Below, one piece after another: positions 8,833-17,489 of a stretch of DNA of 52,930 nt. The notes under the pieces are model-generated. The model worked only from the letters and a program-made list of their open reading frames with translations, did not search any database and was not told the DNA's origin. The DNA comes from JALOAD01 sp023228995 [NCBI: Candidatus Muiribacterium halophilum] (GTDB lineage Bacteria; Muiribacteriota; Muiribacteriia; Muiribacteriales). The number at the start of each line of letters is the position of its first letter. Position 1 is the stretch's first letter. The stretch is from assembly GCA_023228995.1 (NCBI GenBank), contig JALOAD010000024.1, forward strand, positions 1 through 52,930, in the 5' to 3' direction. Both the position numbers and the translations under genes were made by a program.

Positions 8833-9063
8833 ATGATAGAAACTATAATAACAATTTTACTTACAATATGCGTTGCAATGGTTGTTTTTTCTAAAAAAAT
8901 AGTAAATAGCCTTATTTATATGGGAGTATTTAGTTTGATTTTATCACTTTCGTATTTTGTAATGAAAGCACCAGATCTTGCCCTTGCAGAAGCTGCATTA
9001 GGTTCAGGATTGTCAGTTCTTGTCTATATTATAACAATAAAAAAAACAGGAGGGGGATTATAA
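8833..9063 (+). CDS. DUF4040/MbhD-like antiporter subunit
   Basis: 76 residues with three hydrophobic segments and the signature YFVMKAPDLALAEAALGSG. That signature marks the DUF4040 domain, found as a separate subunit in Mbh hydrogenases (MbhD) and Mrp-Mbh-type antiporters and at the C-terminus of MrpA. One base separates it from mnhG, and its stop overlaps the next ATG (TAATG). No full-length MrpA is present, so this operon is the split, archaeal/Thermotoga-like form of the antiporter. Confidence 0.75.
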   Translation: MIETIITILLTICVAMVVFSKKIVNSLIYMGVFSLILSLSYFVMKAPDLALAEAALGSGLSVLVYIITIKKTGGGL

Positions 9064-9512
9064 TGGCTAAATTATCAGATTATGTAAAAAAAGATAAAAT
9101 AGTATGTACAATTTCAAAAGACCCTGAAGAAATACTTAATTCACTTGTAGAAATTACATTAAAAGATGATAAAGATCTTGTGGAACAAGCAAAAAATCAT
9201 TTAAAAAATAAAGATGTAATAATAACACTTGATTTAGGAAATGGATTTGCAATATCGCATGGGAGAATAAAAGGTCTTAAAAAAATTAGAATTGGTGTGG
9301 CAGTAATTTCTGACAGTATTTCTTTTGAAAAAAACAAAAATATTAGAGCAATTTTTTGTATATTAGTTCCGCCTGAAAAACATAGGATATATTTAAGTTT
9401 GCTTGCACATATTTCAAGACTTTTTTTACATAAAGAGGCTCAGGATATATTTAGCTGTAATAATAGTCAGAATATAATATCATTTATATCCAAAATCGAG
9501 GCTGAGGATTAA
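9063..9512 (+). CDS. PTS IIA-like (PtsN family) protein in the antiporter operon
   Basis: 149 residues, soluble. The pattern LSDYVKKDKIVCTISKDPEEIL, ITLDLGNGFAISHGRIKGLK and the later VPPEKHRIYLSLLAHISRLF match the PTS EIIA type 2 (PtsN/FruA-IIA) domain. The phospho-acceptor His corresponds to the His in ISHGR. Such domains usually regulate K+ or nitrogen processes by phosphorylation state. Inside an Mrp operon a role in controlling antiport is likely, but this is inference. It is coupled to the previous gene by TAATG. Confidence 0.7.
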   Translation: MAKLSDYVKKDKIVCTISKDPEEILNSLVEITLKDDKDLVEQAKNHLKNKDVIITLDLGNGFAISHGRIKGLKKIRIGVAVISDSISFEKNKNIRAIFCILVPPEKHRIYLSLLAHISRLFLHKEAQDIFSCNNSQNIISFISKIEAED

Positions 9513-9513
9513 T

Positions 9514-9840
9514 ATGTATATAATGACCGTTGTTATTATTGAGGAAACTCTTTTAAAAAAGATTGTAAATATACTAATTGAGCTGGAACTTTTTAATTCA
9601 ACAATATTAGATGGGGAAGCTCCAGAAACTTTTGCAGTTGAAGCTTTACCGATTTTTAAAGAACTTGCCGGAATAATCGAAGAAGAATCAGTTTATAATA
9701 AAACAATAATATGTCATGTTCCAGATATTAAGACAATTGAAAAATTTGTAAAAATTTGTTTTGAAGAAGGAATTGATTTTGAAAAGGAAGGAATTGGCTG
9801 GGTTATGGCTAATAAATGTTGTTATTTTAAGGGGTTTTAA
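9514..9840 (+). CDS. PII-like small regulatory protein
   Basis: 108 residues, soluble, alternating beta and alpha (MTVVIIEETLLKKIVNILIE, later KTIICHVPDIKTIEKFVKIC). The length and secondary-structure pattern fit the PII/CutA-like superfamily, whose members bind nucleotides and control membrane transporters. I see no T-loop Tyr-containing signature, so canonical GlnB uridylylation is not expected. It lies directly after the PtsN-like gene. Start ATG 9514 follows GAGG; the next gene starts at the base after its stop. Confidence 0.5.
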   Translation: MYIMTVVIIEETLLKKIVNILIELELFNSTILDGEAPETFAVEALPIFKELAGIIEEESVYNKTIICHVPDIKTIEKFVKICFEEGIDFEKEGIGWVMANKCCYFKGF

Positions 9841-10260
9841 ATGAAACTTGGAAATTCAGAGATATTAAAAATTTCTTTAAGGAAATTATTTCCATTTATA
9901 ATAATGTTTTCATTTTATATTGTAAGTTATGGAACAAGTTATCCGGGTGGAGGATTTCAAGCAGGAGTTGTTGCTGGAACTCTTGTTGTGATATATGGAG
10001 TGATTTTTGATAGAGAACATTTTAATGATAAATTTTATAAAATAATTGAATTTATAACTCTTATATGTTTTTTATTACTTGTGATTTTTGGAATTGTTTT
10101 TTATAGCAATTTGTTTTTATGGATAACAGTAATTCAAAAAGACAGTTTGATATTTTCAAATGTATTTTTCTTTTTTATGAATTTTCTAATATTTTTTGAG
10201 GTAAATTCCTCTATAATACTTATTTTTAGAAATATAATAAAAGGATATCAAGATGAATGA
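9841..10260 (+). CDS. mnhB: Na+/H+ antiporter subunit B (MnhB/MrpB-like)
   Basis: 139 residues with four membrane helices and the strongly conserved motif YGTSYPGGGFQAGVVAGTLV of MnhB-type subunits. Start is ATG right after the preceding stop, with AGGGG upstream. It overlaps the next gene by 8 bases. It is a membrane subunit of the Mrp antiporter complex. Confidence 0.85.
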   Translation: MKLGNSEILKISLRKLFPFIIMFSFYIVSYGTSYPGGGFQAGVVAGTLVVIYGVIFDREHFNDKFYKIIEFITLICFLLLVIFGIVFYSNLFLWITVIQKDSLIFSNVFFFFMNFLIFFEVNSSIILIFRNIIKGYQDE

Positions 10261-10510
10261 TAAATTAAGATTTGCAGTAATAATATTATTATGTTGTTCA
10301 ATGTTTCCAATGTTTTTTATGATGAAAGATTATAATTTAATAGATTTAACAAGTCAGACAAAAGCGATAATCAGACAAGCTCAAAAATATAATATTGGTA
10401 ATACAGTTACATTTGTTTATTTAGGTGAAAGAGTTACAGATACTGTTTTTGAAACTTTAATTGTTATTGTTACTGCATTATCAATGGAATATCTCAGGAA
10501 AAGAAGATGA
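10253..10510 (+). CDS. MbhE-like small antiporter subunit
   Basis: 85 residues with two hydrophobic helices, one at each end, and a central GNTVTFVYLGERVTDTVFETL. That central pattern resembles the NxVTxVLxDYRxxDTLxE stretch of MbhE/MrpA-tail subunits. Overlaps of 8 and 4 bases with its neighbours show tight coupling in the antiporter operon. In Mbh-type operons the E-like gene precedes the MnhB-like gene; here it follows it. Confidence 0.6.
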   Translation: MNDKLRFAVIILLCCSMFPMFFMMKDYNLIDLTSQTKAIIRQAQKYNIGNTVTFVYLGERVTDTVFETLIVIVTALSMEYLRKRR

Positions 10511-10833
10511 TTTATATAATGATATTTATTGCAATTTATGGGCTTATAACATCAGATAATATAATTAAAAAAATAATGTGCCTTAATATAATTGAAAGTA
10601 TTATAATATTTTCATTTATAAAAGCTGGTTGTTTAACAAATGGAATTGCTCCGGTATTTGAAGGTTTTGACAAAATATATGTTAATCCATTGCCTCAAGC
10701 ATTAATGCTTACTGCAATAGTAGTAGGAGTATGTTTTAATTCAATTGCACTTTCAATATTAATAGAAATTTATAGAAAAAATAAAACTATTTCTGTTAGA
10801 GAACTTAGGAAAAAGATTAATGAACAATTCTGA
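10507..10833 (+). CDS. mnhC: Na+/H+ antiporter subunit C (MnhC/NuoK-like)
   Basis: 108 residues, three membrane helices. The stretch NPLPQALMLTAIVVGVCFNSIALSIL is the signature of MnhC/NuoK subunits (DPLPQALVLTAIVI and similar). The ATGA overlap with the preceding gene and a 14-base overlap with the following mnhD-like gene place it in the operon. In the family this subunit sits beside the proton-pumping subunits. Confidence 0.85.
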   Translation: MIYIMIFIAIYGLITSDNIIKKIMCLNIIESIIIFSFIKAGCLTNGIAPVFEGFDKIYVNPLPQALMLTAIVVGVCFNSIALSILIEIYRKNKTISVRELRKKINEQF

Positions 10834-12448
10834 ATCATTAAAGATAATTATACTTATTTTTGCAGTAATACCATTAATTGGAGCAGTTTTTCTTTTTTTG
10901 ACAAAAATATTAAAAGGGAAAAAATTCGGATATATATTTGAATTTTCATTATTAATACAATTTATAACAGGTTGTTTTATAATATGGAAATTTGATGGAA
11001 TTCCAATGAAAATACAGCTTACATCATTTAAAATAATAGCACCATTTTTTGAAATAAGTAAAATAAGAATAATTTTTTTAACATTATATTTATTAATGAT
11101 TTTTTTTGTGTGGATATCAAGAAAAAGAAAAATAACATTTGATACAATAAATCCAACACTTATTTTTATGTTTTTTCTTTCAGGATGCTCAGGACTAGTA
11201 TTTTCATCTGATATGTTCACTTATTATGTATATTACGAACTTATGATACTTTGTTCTTATGTATTAATAACAGGAGATGAAAAATACTATGCAGCATTGA
11301 AATATATGATATTTAACTCTGTAAGTTCAATGTTTTTTTTAGGGGGAATTGGAATACATTATTATTCACAGGGAAATTTAATAATATCGGGAGAAACAAT
11401 AAAAGATACACAAGCAATAACATTATTTTTGATTGCTTTTTTAATAAAAGGAGGATTTTTCCCAGCATCCTCATGGGTTCCAACCTGTCATTCAGGAGCA
11501 AGAAATATTTTTTCAGGTTGTCTTTCATCATTTGCAATATCAACAGGAGTTTTAGGATTATATAGATTTGTAATAGCACCATCAGAAATAAATGGATTTT
11601 TAATATATCCAGAAATAATAAAATACGTTTCAGTAATAACAATAATATTATCATCATTATTTTTATTTTTCGAGCATAATCTCAAAAAAGCAGTAACACA
11701 TTCAACAGTTTACGTAATGGGAGTATGTGGAATGTTGCTTGGAGGAGGAGAAAAAGAATTAGTATTTATTTATTTAATAATACATTGTTTTTATAAAATG
11801 TTTATGTTTATGCTTCTTTATGACATAGATTATTCAGACAAAAACGACAATCTCTGTATAAAGACAAATAAATCAGGTAAAATACTCTTTATACTCGCAG
11901 TATTATTTGCAGGAGGATTTTTCCCATCATTTACATATTTTGCAAAAATGGCATTTTCTCAATATTTTCCAGGAATAAAGATAATATGGTATATATCAAT
12001 GTTTTTCATATTCGCAGGATTTTTTAAATTCAATTTCATAGTAGAAAAAGGAAGACCAACACAAAAAAAGAAAATATTTTTCATGTCAACAGCATTATCA
12101 ATACCTATAATCGGAATAATATTAAAAAAATTGTTATTATTAAAATTATTAATAGTAAAAATAGGATTTTTTATAAAATTAGGAGGAATAAAAGGATTCT
12201 TATCAAAAGCAATAATAGCATTATTAACATATTTCAATTCAAAATTATTTGATATACACCAATATTTTTTAATAGATGTAATTGTACTCATTGCAGCATT
12301 AACCCTATCAAAATGGCTTATTAGCCTTGACAAAAGAAGAATCGAAAAATTAATAGCAAACTTTTCTGAAGATCTGAATTTAGAATTATTTGCAATTCTA
12401 TTGCTTTCTGCAATATGTATAAATATAGTATATTTTCAAAATATTTAA
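10820..12448 (+). CDS. mnhD: Na+/H+ antiporter subunit D (MnhD-like, proton-conducting transporter)
   Basis: 542 residues, about 14 membrane helices, the NuoL/M/N-like proton-translocating antiporter subunit. Visible conserved points are the TM5 glutamate in YYVYYELMILCSYVL, the lysine in FLIAFLIKGGFFPASSWVPTCHSGA, and a broken-helix region near LKKAVTHSTVYVMGVCGMLLG. It is the last gene of the eleven-gene operon that starts at 6896. No MrpA is present, so this is the only large pump-like subunit visible. Confidence 0.85.
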   Translation: MNNSESLKIIILIFAVIPLIGAVFLFLTKILKGKKFGYIFEFSLLIQFITGCFIIWKFDGIPMKIQLTSFKIIAPFFEISKIRIIFLTLYLLMIFFVWISRKRKITFDTINPTLIFMFFLSGCSGLVFSSDMFTYYVYYELMILCSYVLITGDEKYYAALKYMIFNSVSSMFFLGGIGIHYYSQGNLIISGETIKDTQAITLFLIAFLIKGGFFPASSWVPTCHSGARNIFSGCLSSFAISTGVLGLYRFVIAPSEINGFLIYPEIIKYVSVITIILSSLFLFFEHNLKKAVTHSTVYVMGVCGMLLGGGEKELVFIYLIIHCFYKMFMFMLLYDIDYSDKNDNLCIKTNKSGKILFILAVLFAGGFFPSFTYFAKMAFSQYFPGIKIIWYISMFFIFAGFFKFNFIVEKGRPTQKKKIFFMSTALSIPIIGIILKKLLLLKLLIVKIGFFIKLGGIKGFLSKAIIALLTYFNSKLFDIHQYFLIDVIVLIAALTLSKWLISLDKRRIEKLIANFSEDLNLELFAILLLSAICINIVYFQNI

Positions 12449-12598
12449 AAGTTGTAGACATTCAATTAATAAGTTTAAATTTTCCTTTTATCATGGTTTA
12501 TAAAAATAATTTAATAGCAAGTTATAATAAATAATTATTGAAAAATAAAAAAACAGATGTTATATTTATTAATATAAGCAATGAAAACAGGAGAATTT

Positions 12599-14587
12599 AT
12601 GAATTATATAAAAAAAAGTATATTAAGGAAAATAGTATCTATCATAGGCATATCAGTAGTTATAATAATGTTGTTTTCAAATTCTTATATATTTTCAAAG
12701 TCAAAAAAAATGATATCTGATATAGAAAAAGATAATATGAATACAAAAACTGAACTTGCAGTAGAAAAGATTACGGCAAAACTTAATAAATTAACTGCAT
12801 TTGTACTTGCAACTTCAGAAATGGATTTCGCAAAAAATAATGACTTTAACAAAGCATACATTTATTTTAAAGAACAGATACAACATACAGATTGTCTGAT
12901 TACATATATTGCGGATACTGATGGAAATTATGTAAGCCAGCTTGGCATTCAACCTGGAAATGTTAGTTTGAGAGATTATTTTCAAAAGATAATGAATGGT
13001 CATGAGGGAATTTACATTTCAGAACCGGCTGTATCACTTTCTACAGGTAAAAGTCAAATACTTGTGGCACATTCTGTTAAAAAGAATAATATTATAGTTG
13101 GAATGGCTGCTGCTTCTCTGTCACTTGATAGTCTTACCGATTTTGTGAATATGTTAAAAATAGGAAAGACTGGATATGCTTTTCTTGTTGATAGAAGTGG
13201 AATTATAATAGCACATCCAAACAAAGATTATATAATGAAAGAAAATATAATAAATAATAAATCAGGAAGATATAACAGCATATCAAATAAAATATTTACT
13301 TCAAACAAAGGATTATTAGAGTTTAATGATAATGGAAAAAATATGCTTGCTACATACAATACTGTTCCACTTGCTGATTTTAAAATATGCCTTGTAATAC
13401 CTGAAAAAGAATTTTTTACAAATTTAAATACATTAAGCCAAAATATTGTTGTGTTTTCAATTATCATGCTTGGCGTTTTAATTGCATTGATATTATTTGT
13501 CGCATCAAAAATAGTTGAGAATATAAAAAAACTAAATGAGCGAGTTGGAGAAATATCAGAAGGAGATGGAGATCTTACAAAAAGAATAGAAATAGATACA
13601 GAAGATGAAACAAAAACACTTGCTATTAAAATAAATGATTTTATTTCAAATGTTCATAATGTAATATCATCTGTACATGAAAATATGCTTGTTCTTATTG
13701 ATGTGAACAGTACAGTTAATTTGGAAATTTCTCAACTTACCGACAGTATAAACACTCAAGCTGAAAGTGTATCTGAAATAACAGCAGTATCTCAAGAATT
13801 ATCTGTAAATACTAAAGCTGTTAGTGATATTCTTAATAGTCAAGTTGCTTCTATAAATCAAACAACTGCCGCAATAGAAGAACTTTCTGCATCAAGTATG
13901 GAAATTGCATCAAATGCAGAGTCAGTAGCAAAACTTGCATCAACAGCATATGATGAAGCAGATAATAATTCAGCTAATATGAGAAAAAATGCAGAAGCTA
14001 TGGATTTGATAAAGAAGAATTCAGAACAGATTAATCAGATAATTAAAGTAATAACTGACATTGCTGAACAAACAAATCTTCTAGCACTTAATGCAGCAAT
14101 AGAAGCTGCAAGAGCAGGTGAACATGGTAAAGGGTTTGCCGTAGTAGCAGATGAAGTAAGAAAACTTTCCGAAAGAACAGGAGAATCATCAAAAGAGATT
14201 ACTGAGTTGATTATTAAAACAGTACATAATATAGAAGGAGCAGTTGAAATAAGTGGTCTTGCAGAAGAAAGTACAGAAAAACTAAAAAAAGATATTTTAG
14301 AAGTATCTCATGTAATAAGTCAGATAAGCCAAGCAGTAAAAGAAGAAACAAAAGCAAATCATGAAATAGTACTTGCAATGGAAAATATATCCAATGTATC
14401 AGAGCAGATAAACAATTCAATAAAAGAACAGGAAAAAGGAACAGAAGAATTATCCAAATCAATGACGCATATAAATGAATCATATACGGTCAATCAGGAT
14501 GTTGCAGATAAACTTAAAATAGTATCTAGCAAATTGGATAATAATATAGAATTACTAAAAAAACTCATAATGAAGTTTAAAATATAA
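12599..14587 (+). CDS. Methyl-accepting chemotaxis protein with dCache sensor
   Basis: 662 residues from ATG 12599, preceded by CAGGAG; an ATG at 12581 gives six more residues but has no such site. Order: TM1 (~10-28), periplasmic dCache-type sensor (~30-275; [35 protein letters not shown]), TM2 (~280-300), HAMP ([15 protein letters not shown]), then a long helical signalling domain. Its tip is conserved ([40 protein letters not shown]). Cache domains of this type bind small metabolites such as amino or carboxylic acids. It stands alone with no che genes nearby. Confidence 0.9.
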   Translation: MNYIKKSILRKIVSIIGISVVIIMLFSNSYIFSKSKKMISDIEKDNMNTKTELAVEKITAKLNKLTAFVLATSEMDFAKNNDFNKAYIYFKEQIQHTDCLITYIADTDGNYVSQLGIQPGNVSLRDYFQKIMNGHEGIYISEPAVSLSTGKSQILVAHSVKKNNIIVGMAAASLSLDSLTDFVNMLKIGKTGYAFLVDRSGIIIAHPNKDYIMKENIINNKSGRYNSISNKIFTSNKGLLEFNDNGKNMLATYNTVPLADFKICLVIPEKEFFTNLNTLSQNIVVFSIIMLGVLIALILFVASKIVENIKKLNERVGEISEGDGDLTKRIEIDTEDETKTLAIKINDFISNVHNVISSVHENMLVLIDVNSTVNLEISQLTDSINTQAESVSEITAVSQELSVNTKAVSDILNSQVASINQTTAAIEELSASSMEIASNAESVAKLASTAYDEADNNSANMRKNAEAMDLIKKNSEQINQIIKVITDIAEQTNLLALNAAIEAARAGEHGKGFAVVADEVRKLSERTGESSKEITELIIKTVHNIEGAVEISGLAEESTEKLKKDILEVSHVISQISQAVKEETKANHEIVLAMENISNVSEQINNSIKEQEKGTEELSKSMTHINESYTVNQDVADKLKIVSSKLDNNIELLKKLIMKFKI

Positions 14588-14599
14588 TATGTGGGTGAT

Positions 14600-14626
14600 A
14601 GGGTCGGTCCACTATATGTTTACAAT
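14600..14626 (+). repeat. Single RAYT-type inverted-repeat end
   Basis: GGGTCGGTCC at 14601-14610, followed by TATGTTTACAA, is the same pattern as the left end of the MITE at 42744 (GGGGTCGGTCC then AAGTTTACAA). No partner end was found nearby, so it is a solo remnant. Confidence 0.5.
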
Positions 14627-14786
14627 CCAAATAATTATAAGTAAAATCAATACCGCAAACCAAATAGTCTAATAAAGTAACAATTTATAGGTTTTTTAGC
14701 ATAAAATTAAAAAATAATTTTAAGTAAGGCAATCGGTAACAAAAAAAATTTTGAAAAAGTATAAATCAAAAGTTATACTAATAATA

Positions 14787-15119
14787 ATGGTTAAAAATTT
14801 AAAAAAGACATTTATACACAGTTGTGGCAAATTCAGAAGACTCTATTTATATACATTCAAAAAAAAATATGTACAGAACATGGTTTCCCACAGAAAAGGA
14901 GAATGCAAACAATGCGGAGCATGCTGTAAACTCCTTTATAAATGCCCATTTCTAATAGAACATCCAAAAGGATTTTCCTGCAAAATATATGGCAAAATAA
15001 GACCGATAAACTGTGTAATATTCCCAATAAACGAAAAAGATATATGTGATAGAAACACAGTTTTACCAGATGTTCCATGTGGATATTTCTTTGAAAATCA
15101 AAAAAAATCAAGGTCCTGA
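14787..15119 (+). CDS. YkgJ-type cysteine-cluster protein
   Basis: 110 residues from ATG 14787; the frame is open to a TTG at 14751, so the start is uncertain. The signature CKQCGACCKLLYKCPFL, then CKIYGKIRPINCVIFP and a C-terminal DVPCGYF matches the YkgJ family of putative zinc or iron-sulfur cluster proteins (CxxCGxCCx..C..yxxRPxxCrxfP). No membrane segment or signal peptide. Its function is not established, and the neighbours give no hint. A solo RAYT end lies upstream. Confidence 0.75.
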   Translation: MVKNLKKTFIHSCGKFRRLYLYTFKKKYVQNMVSHRKGECKQCGACCKLLYKCPFLIEHPKGFSCKIYGKIRPINCVIFPINEKDICDRNTVLPDVPCGYFFENQKKSRS

Positions 15120-15258
15120 TCCCAAAAGGGACTCAAAAGCATACTTTAGTTTGAATTTTGTTATGTCGATATATTTATTATAAGTAGTATTTAGTCACAG
15201 ATCATTTAAATTCATGGTTTAGATGTTTTTATGTAAAATAATAACAGTTGGGGGGCCT

Positions 15259-15456
15259 ATGGAGAAGAAATGTGACCATCTTTCAGTAATTGTTTTAAGC
15301 ACTCCTGGTATTGATCATGAGATTTTTTATTGCGAAGATTGTGATTGTATAATTGGTACAAGTGATGATTTTGAAGATGTGCCTGATGTTGTTTATGATG
15401 AAAAAATCGTGTGGATTAGAAAACCTATTGATAGTATTGTGTCAAATTTTTCTTGA
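15259..15456 (+). CDS. Small Cys-rich protein, probably metal-binding
   Basis: 65 residues from ATG 15259, chosen because TTGGGGGG lies just upstream; an upstream ATG at 15223 lacks a site. It contains KKCDHLS near the start and YCEDCDC in the middle, giving C-x2-C and H/C ligands for one metal ion, followed by an acidic stretch. I do not recognise a named family. It ends 30 bases before the riboswitch. Confidence 0.5.
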   Translation: MEKKCDHLSVIVLSTPGIDHEIFYCEDCDCIIGTSDDFEDVPDVVYDEKIVWIRKPIDSIVSNFS

Positions 15457-15485
15457 CATAAAATTTTAATTATTATATATTCCAT

Positions 15486-15630
15486 TCAGAAAGGAAACGG
15501 GAAGTCCGGTTAGAATCCGGCACAGTCCCCGCTACTGTAATGAGGAACGAAAGCAGACAACCATTGAAGCTTTGGCTTTGAGAAGGCTGTGAGTAGGTTT
15601 TTGCCTCTAAGTCAGGAGACCGTCCTTTTA
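15486..15630 (+). promoter_or_regulatory. Cobalamin (AdoCbl-type) riboswitch
   Basis: The core landmarks of the cobalamin aptamer are present in order: GGGAAGTCCGGT (15500-15511), a paired AATCCGGCACAGTCCCCGC, GCTACTGTAAT, a variable arm, and GTCAGGAGACC (15611-15621). The closing stem pairs AAAGGA (15490-15495) with TCCTTT (15623-15628). It sits directly upstream of a BtuB-like receptor gene, the classical target: bound cobalamin shuts expression off. Confidence 0.93.
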
Positions 15631-15650
15631 AGTTGTTTATCAACTTTTTA
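15630..15650 (+). terminator. Riboswitch expression-platform hairpin
   Basis: AAGTTG (15630-15635), loop TTTAT, CAACTT (15641-15646) and a short T run form a small terminator-like hairpin immediately after the aptamer. CCTTCGGGTGAAAGG just downstream can form a further hairpin next to GGAGG, so the switch may act on translation instead. Confidence 0.45.
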
Positions 15651-15675
15651 ACCTTCGGGTGAAAGGAGGATTTGA

Positions 15676-15708
15676 ATGTATTTTATTATTATCAAAATTC
15701 TGTATTAA
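15676..15708 (+). CDS. Possible 10-aa upstream ORF in the btuB leader
   Basis: AAAGGAGG (15664-15671) stands 4 bases before ATG 15676, a better ribosome-binding site than that of btuB itself. The frame MYFIIIKILY stops at 15706-15708, 48 bases before btuB. The site lies where the riboswitch would control access. The peptide may be incidental. Confidence 0.35.
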   Translation: MYFIIIKILY

Positions 15709-15756
15709 TTCTTTTTTTATTTTAGTTTATTAAAATTTTAAAAAAAGAGGATTAAT

Positions 15757-17391
15757 ATGAAAAAATTTATTTTGGTTTTTGTGATTTTTGCTATTTCAGT
15801 TATTGGATTTTCTGATACTTTTGTTGTAGCTCCATTTGTTATTAGTGGTACAAAAGTTATTGCTGGAGAAAGTTTTCATGAAAAAGAAATAATTCCTGCT
15901 GATATTCTTGAAACATCTTCTGAATTTGCTGATGTATTTTTCAATTCAAATGTTTTTGATTTTGTTAATCACGGAAGTACAGGAAGTCTTTTGAATGTTA
16001 ATGTTGATGGAGTATCTTCAAGACAAACTCTTGTTACAATTGATGGAATCAAGCTTAATGATGTTGCAAATGGTGAATTTGATCTTTCTATAATCGAGCC
16101 TGAACTTTTATCTTCTGTTACTGGTATTAGGAATAATGCTTCTCCAATGTATGGTGCTAATGCTTCTGGCGGAGTTTTAGAATTGAAAGGAATTAATTTT
16201 TCACAAGATAAAATTGGATTTAATTTTGGCAGTCATAATTACAAAAAAGTATTTTACAAAAAAATGCTTGATGAAAAAACTTCATTTTTCATATCTAATA
16301 AAGAATTTAATGGCAATATTCCAGATTCATCGGGAAGACAATCAACATTTTATGTAAAAAATCAAAATGAAAAAAATTCAATATCAATGCTTTTTGCAGA
16401 CAGAAGACAATATACGCCAGGTTCTATAAGTTTTCCAGCTCCAGGTGAATATACAGATTCCAAACTCTCGGTTATATCGTTTAATTCAAAAATAACTGAT
16501 AATATTTATTTCAAAGCAGGAAATACTAAAAACAATACAGATAACTTTAATCTTGCTGCTAATAAAACAAATCCTGTCGATAATGAAAATTCAATTTATG
16601 AAATTTCATATAGAAATGAAAATTTGGCATTTGGAATTTCAAAGGAAAGTCAAAAAGCATATATTGAAAGTCCATGGGGTGGAAAATACGATGAAAAAAG
16701 AGATATTGATTCAATATTTTTAGAATATATAATTGGAAAATCCGTTTATTTTAATTTAAGACAGGATAAATACAATGATTTTAAAGATGAAGATAGTTTT
16801 AATATAACTTATAAATTATCAGATAATTTAAAAGCAGGTTATGGAGAAGGATATTCATTACCAACATTCAATCAGCTTTATTGGCCAGGTTTTTCAAATC
16901 CAGCATTAAAAGCAGAATACTCTGAAGTTTATTCTTTAAATTATGAAAATAAAGATTTATCTTTTTTTGTATTTAATAATAAATATAATGATTTAATGCA
17001 ATATGATCCTTTACTTTTTAAGACTTTAAACATTGCAAAAGCTGAAATAAAAGGATTTGAAACAAAATACAAGATTAACGATGAAATTGAATTATTTTAC
17101 AAACATCAAAATCCACAAAATAAAACAAATAAATCAAAACTCAATTATAGACAGCTGAATAAAGCTGGAATATCTTATAAAAAAGATAATTGTAATCTTT
17201 ATGTTAATCATATAGGTAAAAGATATAATAATGGAAAAGAATTTCCACAAACAACAGTTATAAACTTAAAATTAAACTTTGATAAATCATTTATAAGCAT
17301 TGTAAATTTATTTGATAAAGAATATACAATACAAGATGATTACGAAAAAGCTTGCAGAGAGTTCTCATTTGGATTCGAAATTTCAATTTGA
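15757..17391 (+). CDS. btuB: BtuB-like TonB-dependent outer-membrane cobalamin receptor
   Basis: 544 residues. A signal peptide (residues 1-19) precedes a TonB-box-like start (DTFVVAPFVISGTKV). The plug domain follows (~40-145: LLNVNVDGVSSRQTLVTIDG, MYGANASGGVLELKG), then a 22-strand-type barrel that ends in an aromatic residue-rich strand (FSFGFEISI). It is at the short end for the family (~600). The riboswitch directly upstream identifies the ligand as cobalamin. No TonB/ExbBD or BtuFCD genes are in the window. Start ATG 15757 follows AGAGG. A hairpin terminator follows the stop. Confidence 0.88.
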   Translation: MKKFILVFVIFAISVIGFSDTFVVAPFVISGTKVIAGESFHEKEIIPADILETSSEFADVFFNSNVFDFVNHGSTGSLLNVNVDGVSSRQTLVTIDGIKLNDVANGEFDLSIIEPELLSSVTGIRNNASPMYGANASGGVLELKGINFSQDKIGFNFGSHNYKKVFYKKMLDEKTSFFISNKEFNGNIPDSSGRQSTFYVKNQNEKNSISMLFADRRQYTPGSISFPAPGEYTDSKLSVISFNSKITDNIYFKAGNTKNNTDNFNLAANKTNPVDNENSIYEISYRNENLAFGISKESQKAYIESPWGGKYDEKRDIDSIFLEYIIGKSVYFNLRQDKYNDFKDEDSFNITYKLSDNLKAGYGEGYSLPTFNQLYWPGFSNPALKAEYSEVYSLNYENKDLSFFVFNNKYNDLMQYDPLLFKTLNIAKAEIKGFETKYKINDEIELFYKHQNPQNKTNKSKLNYRQLNKAGISYKKDNCNLYVNHIGKRYNNGKEFPQTTVINLKLNFDKSFISIVNLFDKEYTIQDDYEKACREFSFGFEISI

Positions 17392-17409
17392 GGGATAAAT
17401 TTATATAAG

Positions 17410-17433
17410 CCGGGAAGTATTTTTACTTTCCGG
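17410..17433 (+). terminator. Hairpin terminator after btuB
   Basis: CCGGGAAGTA pairs with TACTTTCCGG (one G-T pair) around a short T loop, 19 bases after the stop. The following TCTTGT is only weakly T-rich, so efficiency is uncertain. Confidence 0.5.
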
Positions 17434-17489
17434 TCTTGTAAGATTTAAAAGGGTTTTATATTTATGCAAAGGTTTGATTTTTATAAATT

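Noticed and set aside
10759-12333. Several minus-strand ORFs of 65-153 codons across the mnhC/mnhD genes
   Set aside because: They are antisense to well-supported antiporter genes, have no ribosome-binding sites and show AT-bias-driven composition.
12538-12720. 60-codon ORF overlapping the chemoreceptor start
   Set aside because: It is in another frame over the signal/membrane segment of the chemoreceptor and has no ribosome-binding site.
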